From Solirubrobacter soli DSM 22325 (lineage in GTDB: Bacteria; Actinomycetota; Thermoleophilia; Solirubrobacterales; Solirubrobacteraceae), in contig NZ_KE384070.1 in assembly GCF_000423665.1 (NCBI RefSeq), forward strand, positions 98,669 to 162,668: a DNA stretch of 64,000 nt, written 5' to 3'. This document shows, piece by piece, positions 37,601 to 44,095 of this stretch. How positions within the stretch are numbered: position 1 is the first letter of the stretch; each line of letters begins with the position of its first letter. A program made the position numbers and the translations under genes. The notes beneath the pieces are model-generated. The model was given only the letters and a program-made list of their open reading frames with translations, ran no database searches and was not told the DNA's origin.

Positions 37601-38328
37601 CACCCGCGCGGGAGCACCAGCTCCGGCAGGTTCGGCGCGTTCGCGGCCAGCAGCGTCTCGGTGGCATCGGGCGTCGGGTCGATCTCGAACGGCGCCGGCA
37701 CGCGCGGGGGCGGCACCTGTGAGGCGCCGCCGCCGCCGAGCGCTGCGCGGGCGGCGTCGCCGCGTTCGCGTGCCGCGCGGGCCATCGGGTCGAGCAGGAA
37801 CTGCGCCGAGCCCTTCAGCTCCGGTTGTGGCAGGCGGCCGGCCGCGCGCGTGACGGCACCGGCGAGCTCCGCGGGCGTCGCGACCGACGCGGGCGGATCG
37901 ACATCGCCGAAGAAGCCGTCCGGGACGACGCCGGCGTCGCCCGCGGCGGCGGCGGTCGCCGGCGGCGCCACCGCGCGGGCGGCTTCAGGGCTGGCCGGGG
38001 GCTCCGCGGCTTCGGGCGTGGGCTCGGCCGCCGGAACGAGGGCGGGCGCGGCGGGCGGCGCGGCGGGGGCGGGCGCGTCCGCCGCCGGCACCGGCACGTC
38101 GGCCTGCTGCGGGGCGGGCGCGATGTCTACGTCCCCGAAGAACCCGCGCTCGTCGTCGGGGAGCAGGGGCCCGGCGGCCTGGCTGCCTCGTGCCGCGACG
38201 GACCGCCGCGCCAACGCCTGGCGGGCGGTGCGTGGAGGCGGCGGCCCCGCTGGGTCGTGCTCCGGGCCCGTCTTGCGGGGCGGCGGCCGCTGCGGCGGCA
38301 GCCGGAGAGGCACAGGCGCCATCGTCAC
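31663..38328 (-). CDS. Giant eCIS-associated effector candidate with annexin-like repeats and nuclease motif
   Basis: 2221 residues. Residues 1-330 are Pro/Ala-rich and low-complexity, with the motif GFFGDVD at 62-68 and again at 138-144. Residues about 330-700 are charged helices, including a likely coiled coil at 595-640. Two annexin-like repeats follow: 757-820 (FKAMDQIGTDEDAVYAAL...SSDIDDEFSG) and 824-888 (KEAILQALRTL...GDDLRADLKETLADF). Hydrophobic stretches near 1360-1400 and 1515-1550 could insert in or cross a membrane. The C-terminal part holds Asp1940 (GFDEVVF) and Glu1962-x-Lys1964 (VVEVKDY), the spacing of PD-(D/E)xK nucleases. No DUF4157 leader is seen. Its stop overlaps the next gene and its start overlaps the ATPase stop. 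Most likely the payload; a structural role is the alternative. Confidence 0.75.
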   Translation of the reverse strand: MTMAPVPLRLPPQRPPPRKTGPEHDPAGPPPPRTARQALARRSVAARGSQAAGPLLPDDERGFFGDVDIAPAPQQADVPVPAADAPAPAAPPAAPALVPAAEPTPEAAEPPASPEAARAVAPPATAAAAGDAGVVPDGFFGDVDPPASVATPAELAGAVTRAAGRLPQPELKGSAQFLLDPMARAARERGDAARAALGGGGASQVPPPRVPAPFEIDPTPDATETLLAANAPNLPELVLPRGWAPRNIAPTPVKPPTGVLTPEVKVEAPPQPEGKAKEAAAKAGATREAAKTAAEKQPAEAPAEPKFVDPPVLVDFRSPPIPPPAPEEAAKAIAVLGKVLDGAAKDAKAIVADAMKVPFNGTMAGRKLFEHLFDPLVPATEQAFLNRIDELRAAVDPAETELAKQTADRRQRLTDLAAGKVVATTQAAQTTVAAMTQDAAKTKGAIDAKQRREELKRIRRLQAAKTSHDPKLVDELVEERMKFADLQVGDGVNAIKRAATRRRAVLDLYEASYLLAARDADNRAQAGQTNPGDPPKTKLEDRRAPLAPGGELWLAVAEREIHAAFEGLRTATDSARDERVKAIEQAGTDLRAAVRDWAAKRVRKDRTEQERHDTEAQDKARQEQAEKDAEARAATNDTRDRLVQDVRAAVYFHDLVNDKDAGARKVEDQALRDKQKEVAKQYLKDGEDPADPLSVVVAHIRAEFRATQIGGDQAPLVVRLKDIVFALPTPWDRESQDDLSAVIFSDNPPDASTRADRAFKAMDQIGTDEDAVYAALANLTPQQSLLVQFIYARKHGSSLSSDIDDEFSGAEKRRANALLNSQPVAAAAAAIDYARPLLGGPAGKEDKEAILQALRTLPDGQADELVAVYKKQTGDDLRADLKETLADFKQTDQGFKADERGYEQASVLIELNTARATTRDGKPAQPDPQEIRRLQAKADALDFDRGLRSYAGGMVTPRADFDAVRASFDRIRAETEQRNPNWSQDEVDAETRRRMAAMEGAYGQRFGAEVSGSADGKESSLHQVMKAQLRGDAQLQLAEAQLYVDRRAEIAARLQLEAKSGVYSSDDVLNKQMQANFDMAADAVKRSDGPQLRRALQQRMDADAKAGKPWDQDAIDKAEHELDRELERRTQVRAEQQMTEVDARFGTLFGDSWGGREGALERMLRSETQGTGKWWSPGSGETEAMWRLKQGGGLNRGQQILLGVHGYDMDREQVMGGLEGNTAQELVEVDKQFQDASEQLEGESQKLTDRLHEESSGRNRFDIDEALQGMPLTAEERLDAAKRRVDWEKDAYFHGDTMHRSFAAGFEYAEMEAEYKLAKRRYDRLVEARTQNLPMEQRNALQRSFTTQANLAVASADAYRARVDSYVDTFTQIVAAAAAITVAIAITVATAGTAAPALVALAASLAGTGATIISKAYLLDKAYGIHELKTDAIIGTVDALASVATAGIGDKLLGVSKATGATKVALKMAIKQAALERAAKPLLARLAAQGIEQIAQAAPSALMGNVLNRQNWHGDMFKNIVTGTATQIGTGMVVGAGIGGVMHVGGMALAPVIERLRGGRATVMLPAAEAALRDPAALPRDSLLLRGTPEQRMAAFRDFKKSYPLASLEDFRLAVKRGEAVLTAAAEDVHATKRALRTEMLADIPPTERKRFGATPIEILTDAEFTARTGSEQKGIAAVLIVDGKATVVVREGAPPGALRNAMREEGLHLRQVADPANATRVILLDEGRLGRWPELPLEERMASWQAKLDLEIEAQQHTLAKLESELPHATDPDIRADLESRIEFARDTHAALETRLHELRAFDPGARLPGGEGVPPPKFTEEPPRLFGKLRDAKDSPSWRPGMNATETARWTERWPDGTPRRYRRVRLYDPATGGKPITFEEIRMPDGSWRKRGSESVRRGRIMELVSRTFTETRAAALPSNQRHVPLNVQNASSQGFDEVVFKFERDNAGRLKARVGVVEVKDYPGRYVPAADFTAIDDHMRQNLLDVQRRMNELGAHGLGMTKEEFKVAQAALKNRHLDVEIRLGPDTYLGKGANAATLPRLLSDLRRRYGTEVTVNRMNLETGIAEAKLANQRLEARTGSTRFAQLADTPGGMTPKSILAADTVMKAERGSVVNGPCDWAPGREYLHDKAGKPVVVEALVGGGSFDVEATAKALLERLDEQRLPLKGTSLEPVTLVVDRSSLTPGQRLDLIAKLDELARGSSQGQAYEDRLKWVGRK

Positions 38329-40253
38329 TCCACCAGCTCGTGGAGCTCGCGGAGATCGGCGCGCGTCGCCGCGCCGCCGGACTTCTCGAGCTCGCGTGCG
38401 ATCGCGCGGACCGCGTCACGCAGCGAGATCGGGCGGCCGTCCGACGCGGCGAGGTACGCCGCGGTCAGCGCGGCGTTGCGGATCGCGCCGCCGGCGAGCT
38501 CGAAGCGCTCGGCGAGCAGGTCGAGGTCGAGATCGGCGGCGACCGGCGCGGCGGCGGGCAGCAGCGTCCGCCACAACCGGCGCCGCAATGCGGCGTCGGG
38601 CACGACGAAGTCGACGCGTTGATGCAGCCGGCGCGCGAACGCCGCGTCGAGGTGATGGACGAGGTTGGTCGCGAGGATCGTCAGGCCGTCGTGGCTCTCG
38701 AGCCGCTGGAGCAGGTACGCGATCTCCACGTTCGCGTAGCGGTCGCGCGCGTCGTGGACCTCCGCGCGGCGGCCGAACAGTGCGTCGGCCTCGTCGAAGA
38801 GCAGCACTGCGCCCGCCTTCTCGGCCTCGCCGAAGACGCGGTCGAGGTGCTTCTCGGTCTCGCCGAGGTATTTGTCGACCACGCGCGAGAGGTCGATCGC
38901 GTAGAGCTCATAGCCGACCGCGTCCGCGATCACGCTCGCTGCCAGGGTCTTGCCCGTCCCGCTCGGCCCGCTGAACAGCACATGCAGCCCGCGCCCGCCG
39001 TTCGCGAATCCCCACTCGTCCAGCACGCGAGGGCGTTGCGCGGCTGCCGCGGCGATGTCTCGCAGCCGGCGCATCGCGCTCGCAGGGAGGACCAGATCGT
39101 CCCACGACCGCCCTCGGCGAACGCGCGAGGCGAGCGCATCGAGCCCGTGCCGGGCGACCGAACGCGCGGCGGCGCGGAGATCGGCGCCCGTTCGCGCGGC
39201 CGCGGGTTCGTCGGCGGCGAGGCGTGCCGCGGCCGCGTCGATGCGGTCGAGCGCCATCGGGTGCGAGCGCGCGACCAGCTCGACCTCGTCGGCGGGGACC
39301 GCGAGCCCTGCCAAGTCGAGTGCCTGCTCCCACCGACGCCGGCGTGCGTCGACGCCGATCGCGGGCACTCGCCGGCGAGGCCACTCGTCCGGCAGCCGGT
39401 CCGCCTCGGCGGGGGTCGCGGTGACGGCGACACGCAGGCCGCTGTGCGCGAGCCCGGAGAGCGCCCGTTCGGCGTCGTTCACCGCCGCGGCGGCGACCGC
39501 CAGCCCGTGACCGTCGAGCCGCGCCCGCCGCGCGGCGACGAACAGGGACTCCTCGTCGTCCGCGTCGAGGATGAGCCACGAGGGAGCGAGTGCGCGCGCC
39601 GCGTCGAGCGCCGCCCGGCGATCCTCGGAGACGAGCACCGTGGGGGCTGAAAGCGGAGCGCCCTCGGCGCCGCCGGCCTCGACGCGCGAGACCTCGGCGA
39701 CGGCATCGGGCACGTCGAACCCCGCGACGCGTGCCACCACCCACTCGTCGACCTCGAGCACGTGCTGCATCAGCGAGCGCCCCACCGGCGGCGGCGTCAC
39801 GCGCAGAAGACGGTTGCGGACGAGCGGCGCGGCCGGGGCGAACGCGGCGCGCAGATGCGCGGAATGAGGCCCCGCGCCGGCGTAGAGGTCGATCGCGAGC
39901 GCGACCGTGGGCGCGCCGCGGCCGGGGTCGTCGGTCAACAACGCCAGCGCCGGGCGGTAGCGCGAATCGACCTCGGGCGCGAGCGCGAGCAGGAGCGCGA
40001 AGCGCTCGAACCGATCGAGCGCGAAGCGCTCGCCGATCGATGCCAGCGGGCCGTCCTCACTGGACGCCTCGCCGGTGAACGCGTGGCGGCCGGCGAGCGT
40101 GGCGGCGGCCAGCTCCGGCGAGACATAGACGCCGCGCAGCTCGTCGTCGCCCTGCCAGCGCCCCTCGGCACGCTGGCGCACGACCGCCGCGGCGAGCACG
40201 TCGTCGAGCCGGTCGAGCTCGGCGTCGAACGTGGACTCGATCGCGACGGTCAT
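38325..40253 (-). CDS. eCIS AAA+ ATPase (Afp15-like)
   Basis: 642 residues. An N-terminal winged, less conserved region is followed by a single AAA+ domain: Walker A FSGPSGTGKT near residue 430, pore/adjacent segment VVDKYLGETEKHL, Walker B VLLFDEADALFG near 480, sensor-1 ILATNL and arginines in AFARRLHQRVDF. This ATPase is present in nearly all eCIS loci and absent from phage tails, so it is diagnostic. Its role is in assembly or cargo loading. It lies directly before the effector gene with ATGA overlap. Confidence 0.93.
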   Translation of the reverse strand: MTVAIESTFDAELDRLDDVLAAAVVRQRAEGRWQGDDELRGVYVSPELAAATLAGRHAFTGEASSEDGPLASIGERFALDRFERFALLLALAPEVDSRYRPALALLTDDPGRGAPTVALAIDLYAGAGPHSAHLRAAFAPAAPLVRNRLLRVTPPPVGRSLMQHVLEVDEWVVARVAGFDVPDAVAEVSRVEAGGAEGAPLSAPTVLVSEDRRAALDAARALAPSWLILDADDEESLFVAARRARLDGHGLAVAAAAVNDAERALSGLAHSGLRVAVTATPAEADRLPDEWPRRRVPAIGVDARRRRWEQALDLAGLAVPADEVELVARSHPMALDRIDAAAARLAADEPAAARTGADLRAAARSVARHGLDALASRVRRGRSWDDLVLPASAMRRLRDIAAAAAQRPRVLDEWGFANGGRGLHVLFSGPSGTGKTLAASVIADAVGYELYAIDLSRVVDKYLGETEKHLDRVFGEAEKAGAVLLFDEADALFGRRAEVHDARDRYANVEIAYLLQRLESHDGLTILATNLVHHLDAAFARRLHQRVDFVVPDAALRRRLWRTLLPAAAPVAADLDLDLLAERFELAGGAIRNAALTAAYLAASDGRPISLRDAVRAIARELEKSGGAATRADLRELHELVE

Positions 40254-40254
40254 C

Positions 40255-41937
40255 TCACGCGCTCAGGTGGGTGACGACCACGTCGCGGTCCAGCCACGGC
40301 ACGCGGTAGGCGAGCGTGTCCAGGCCTGCCATCACGAGCACCACGCCGAGCGGCGCGGGGTTGAGCTCGACACGGATGGCGACGTCGGTGACGGTGACTG
40401 CCCCGCCGGGCGGGAGCACGCGCTCGACGAGATAGCCCATCGAGCTGCGGTCGAACCCGGGCAGCCGCCGCGCGAGGTGCCGCAGCGCCGCACGCGCGGC
40501 GAGCCCGAGCGCGAGCTCGTCGTCGTCGCCCGGGGCGAGCCACGCGACGTCATCGTCGGGCGGGCGCGGCCGTGCGAGAGCGGTGCCGCACTCGGGGGCG
40601 GCGAGCTCTGGGCTGACGATCGCCGGAGCGTCGGCGAACGGCTGCGCGGCGGCCTCGAGCAGCGCCGGCCACGGCGGCCGCCGGCCAGGCGCGAGGACCG
40701 CGCCGGCGAGCCACGTGTCAGTGACCGGGTCGCGCACGAGCGCGACAACGCGACCGTCCGGTCGGGTGACCGTGATCGGCTCGAGCCAACGGCCGTCGAG
40801 CCGGTCATCCGCGGCGAGTGCGGCGGTGACGGTGGCGATCAGGGCCGGTCCGTCGACGACGTCCGGCTCCAGCGGGTCGCCCGCGGCGAGCTGGATCGCG
40901 GCGTCGACCGGCCGGCCGAGCAGGCGGGCGAGCACCAGGGCACGGACCGGGCCGGCCACGTCGGCCAGCCCGACGGCCTCAAGCGACGGCGTGACGAGGA
41001 ACGCCGGCGCTCCGGCGGCCACGAAGACCGATGCCGCCGCGTCGGTCGGACGGCGTCGCGACGACACCTCACCCGGCGGCTCCTCGACGGCCTGTGCGCT
41101 CGTCGCGGATGCCGCAAACGCGTCGGCCGCTTCGCTGGGAAGCTCTCGCGGCGCTCTCAGGGCCGCGCTCGGCGCGACGATGAGGCGCGCGACCGCCGCG
41201 ACGACCTCGGGCCCAGCGCCGAGCGCCGGGACCACGGTGGCGAACAGGCGGATCGCCCGCGCGGCGGGCGTGAGCACCCGCGTGGTATCGGCCGGGATCG
41301 GCGGGGCGGCGGCGACGACGCGCTCGAACAGCTCGGCGGCCACGCTGCGCGGGCCCGCCTCGGCGACGCACGCCTCCCACAGCGCGGCGACGTGTCCTGA
41401 AGGCGAGGCCGCGAGCACGGCGTCGACCCTGCGCAGCCGCGCGAGCTCAGCCAGCGCCTCGGTGACGGGGACGCCGGAGCGCTCCGCCGCGGCATGCAGC
41501 GCCCGCGCCGGTGCCAGCAGCCGCAGGCCCTCGAGCGGTCCGAACACCCACGAGTCCGCTCGGCCCTCGGCGAGCGCCGCGGCGAAAGCGGCGACGTAGG
41601 CGGCGCGCGAGGGGAACCGCACGACGTTGCCGCCCGGCCCCGCGAGGATCGTCTCGACGATCCCGCGTGCGAGCTGCGCGCCCCACTGGCGGGCGAGCTG
41701 GTCGAGATCGTCCTCCGCGGCGGACACGACGGCGTCCGCCCGCAGTTGCCGCACGACCCACACGGCGCCGGGGTCGGTCTCGTCGAGGGGAACGAGGGCG
41801 GCGGCGAGCTCGTCGCCGAGCCGTCCTTCCAGGACGCGGTCGAGCCGTCCCCGGAGCGCCCCCTGGTCGGCGTCGCGTGGCAGCGCGAATGTGCAGGCGA
41901 GGCGGGCGATCGACGTCGTGCCCGTCTCGCCGCTCAT
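40255..41937 (-). CDS. Tape-measure-like eCIS protein (Afp14-position)
   Basis: 560 residues. The N-terminus (IARLACTFALPRDADQGALRGRLDRVLEG...) resembles the opening of eCIS proteins annotated as tape measure, with a conserved Leu/Arg pattern. Position between the fibres and the ATPase matches Afp14. Rich in Ala and helices in the middle; the last 80 residues look beta-rich. It is shorter than many tape measures, so the particle may be short, or this is an adaptor. ATG at 41937 overlaps the preceding TGA by one base; a GTG one codon earlier is possible. Confidence 0.6.
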   Translation of the reverse strand: MSGETGTTSIARLACTFALPRDADQGALRGRLDRVLEGRLGDELAAALVPLDETDPGAVWVVRQLRADAVVSAAEDDLDQLARQWGAQLARGIVETILAGPGGNVVRFPSRAAYVAAFAAALAEGRADSWVFGPLEGLRLLAPARALHAAAERSGVPVTEALAELARLRRVDAVLAASPSGHVAALWEACVAEAGPRSVAAELFERVVAAAPPIPADTTRVLTPAARAIRLFATVVPALGAGPEVVAAVARLIVAPSAALRAPRELPSEAADAFAASATSAQAVEEPPGEVSSRRRPTDAAASVFVAAGAPAFLVTPSLEAVGLADVAGPVRALVLARLLGRPVDAAIQLAAGDPLEPDVVDGPALIATVTAALAADDRLDGRWLEPITVTRPDGRVVALVRDPVTDTWLAGAVLAPGRRPPWPALLEAAAQPFADAPAIVSPELAAPECGTALARPRPPDDDVAWLAPGDDDELALGLAARAALRHLARRLPGFDRSSMGYLVERVLPPGGAVTVTDVAIRVELNPAPLGVVLVMAGLDTLAYRVPWLDRDVVVTHLSA

Positions 41938-42131
41938 CACAGGGCCGCGGGCTCCGGCTCCGGCGCGACGGCGAGCAACTCCTCGAGCGCCCGGATCCCG
42001 CCGCTGACCCGGAGCAGCTCGCCGAGGAGCTGGTCGCGGCGGACGTCGAGCTCACCGAGCGCCCGCTCGCCCGCGGCGAGGTCGGCGCGCAGCTCCTCGA
42101 GCCGGCTGCTGACATCGGCGCAGTCGATCAT
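41937..42131 (-). CDS. Small coiled-coil protein of the eCIS operon
   Basis: 64 residues, nearly all helical with heptad spacing of Leu (SSRLEELRADLAAGERALGEL). The start overlaps the fibre gene stop (ATGA) and the stop overlaps the tape-measure start, so the reading frame is well supported despite its size. Family unknown. Could be a trimerisation or assembly factor for the fibre encoded just before it. Confidence 0.65.
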   Translation of the reverse strand: MIDCADVSSRLEELRADLAAGERALGELDVRRDQLLGELLRVSGGIRALEELLAVAPEPEPAAL

Positions 42132-44095
42132 CGCTTCCTCCCGATCGCCACCACGGTGACGAGCATCGTGTTGTCACCCTCGACGCTCCCGTCGGACTCG
42201 CTGCAGAACGCCCGCAGGTGCACAGTCGTCCCCACTACGCTCACAACGCGGGCGTACACGTGTTGGACGATGTTGCCGGCACTCTCGAGCCGGTCGAAGT
42301 TGTTGAACGAGACGTCGTTGGCCCAGAGGCTGAACCCGTTGAGGGTGACGAACGCCTCGTAGATCTCGTCGAGCTCGCCGCCGAAGGTCTCGTCCCACTC
42401 GGCCGCGGCGTTGTTACCTGCGTTGCTCACCGCACGGTCGTGACGCACGGCGGTGATGACTGACTTCACGGCGCCCTCGACGTGCAGCGCCCCGCTGACG
42501 TAGAGATCGCTCGTGACACCGTTCCACTGGCCGACGTAGACGTCGCGACCGGTCGCCCAGTTGAGATGGAGGTTGTCGAGCCCGTCGCTGCCCGACGCCT
42601 TGCCGGTGACGAACCGCGTCGTGAGCGCCGCGTCGCCGCCCGCGCCGACCGTGATCGGCCCGGAGACGCGCAGGTGGCTGGCGTCGTCGAGGCTCATGGC
42701 CCTGGCGCCCCCGCCGGTGTCGCTGCGCGAGTCGCCGTGGCTTCCGCCGCGATACCACTGGAAGTCCGCGTCGGAGCGGAAGTACAGCGTCCAGCTTTGG
42801 ACACCGAGGCCATAGTTGGTGCTCCAGAGGTTGAGCATCTGCCGCACCCGGCTGCCGAAGAACAGGCTCCCGGAGCTGTCGAGCCGCATCTGCAGCTGGC
42901 CGCCTGCACCAGGGTCCGACTTGTTCGGCGCGTGCTTGCCGCCCTTGAACCACGCGAACTCCGAGTCGCTGCGGAAGTACATCGACGAGTTCTGGACGCC
43001 GAGCCCGTACTGCTCGGTGTAGAGGTCGATCATCTGCCGGATCGTCGAACCGAACCGCAGCGTCCCGGTCGCCATCTCGGCGACGTCGTCGGCGCGCACG
43101 TTGAGGACGTCCGTCGCCTTTGCGCCCTCGCCGGCGCCGATCGACAGCAGCGTCGTGGCCTGCCCGGGCTCGCCGAGCCGCACACGCAGCCGGTGCCCGG
43201 CCGACCCGTCGGCGGGACGTTCGCGGCCGGCGGTCAGCAGCGTCGACTCCTCGTCACCCATGTCATAGGTGAACCGGACCCGGTCGCCTTCGACGTAGAT
43301 CTCCTTCTCGGCGTTGATGCGCCCCTGCACGCGCAGCCGGCCCTCGACGGTGGTGAAGTCGTCGTCGTCGACGGTGGTGGGCGCGCGGCGCCGGACATGC
43401 AATGTCGGCGTCGGGCTCAACAGGTGGTCGGCGATGGCCCCGACATAGGCGCGCCCTTCGTTCAGCCGGCCCGCGGCCGCAGGGCGGAAACGCTGCTGCG
43501 TGCCGTCCCAGTGCACCGTGCCCAGCCGGATCAGCCAGCGGTCCCCCGGCGATTGTTCGGGCAGCTGCTGGTAGGGCACCGACAGGTCCGCGGGGACGGG
43601 CGGCGTGCCTGCTCCGGGTGGCGTCGCCGCGACGCCGTCGACGATGATCGCGTCCGGCTCGGTGGTCGAAGGCGACACGACCAGCCGCCAGCTCTCCGCG
43701 ATCCGCGTGGCGGTCGCGTCCTGACAATCGGCGAAGCCCGATCGCGCCCCGCCTGCCTCCTGCTCGTCGTAGGCCAGCCACACGGTCTGGTGGGCGTCGG
43801 TGTTGAACGCGTCGAAGGAGGCGGCATCGAGCCGCACCGGGTGGTAGGCGACGAGCTCGCGTCCGAAGCCGTCGACCGCTGCGCCGGGCCGCAGGATGAC
43901 GTCGACGAAGCTGGGATCCGAAGCGACCGGGGTCTCCTGCAACTCGAGCCCGACGACGATGCCCCAGGTGTGATGGGCGAGCACGTGGCGACGCCGCGCG
44001 TCGCGGTCGTAGAGCTGCTCCGCCTGGAAGTCGAGCGCGCCCAGGAACTGGCGCTCGAAGTAGCGGACCCGGGTGATCTCATCCGCGCCGGGCAT
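42128..44095 (-). CDS. eCIS fibre-like protein with duplicated 65-residue unit
   Basis: 655 residues. Residues about 8-85 (RVRYFERQFLGALDFQAEQLY...RRRHVL...WGIVVGLEL...LRPGAAVDGFGRELV) form a module shared with the two genes upstream and probably dock to the baseplate. A beta-rich shaft follows, with two repeats of about 65 residues (346-409 and 410-474; RQM.(D/N)L(Y/W)...YGLGVQ...YFRSD). The C-terminal 120 residues resemble a fibre tip. It likely binds the target cell. ATG at 44095; the last 17 bases of the upstream gene overlap it. Confidence 0.75.
   Translation of the reverse strand: MPGADEITRVRYFERQFLGALDFQAEQLYDRDARRRHVLAHHTWGIVVGLELQETPVASDPSFVDVILRPGAAVDGFGRELVAYHPVRLDAASFDAFNTDAHQTVWLAYDEQEAGGARSGFADCQDATATRIAESWRLVVSPSTTEPDAIIVDGVAATPPGAGTPPVPADLSVPYQQLPEQSPGDRWLIRLGTVHWDGTQQRFRPAAAGRLNEGRAYVGAIADHLLSPTPTLHVRRRAPTTVDDDDFTTVEGRLRVQGRINAEKEIYVEGDRVRFTYDMGDEESTLLTAGRERPADGSAGHRLRVRLGEPGQATTLLSIGAGEGAKATDVLNVRADDVAEMATGTLRFGSTIRQMIDLYTEQYGLGVQNSSMYFRSDSEFAWFKGGKHAPNKSDPGAGGQLQMRLDSSGSLFFGSRVRQMLNLWSTNYGLGVQSWTLYFRSDADFQWYRGGSHGDSRSDTGGGARAMSLDDASHLRVSGPITVGAGGDAALTTRFVTGKASGSDGLDNLHLNWATGRDVYVGQWNGVTSDLYVSGALHVEGAVKSVITAVRHDRAVSNAGNNAAAEWDETFGGELDEIYEAFVTLNGFSLWANDVSFNNFDRLESAGNIVQHVYARVVSVVGTTVHLRAFCSESDGSVEGDNTMLVTVVAIGRKR
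42672..43058 (-). repeat. Tandem 65-residue coding repeat in the fibre gene
   Basis: Two adjacent units (about 42867-43058 and 42672-42866) encode FGS-x-(I/V)-RQM-(I/L)-(D/N)-L-(Y/W)...YGLGVQ...(M/L)-YFRSD-(S/A)-(E/D)-F-x-W followed by a Gly/Ser-rich turn. Boundaries are approximate. Likely repeated shaft segments gained by duplication. Confidence 0.7.

Noticed and set aside
37300..38328. DUF4157 leader typical of many eCIS payloads
   Set aside because: No HExxH-containing DUF4157-like block found in the N-terminal 330 residues, which are low-complexity Pro/Ala sequence.
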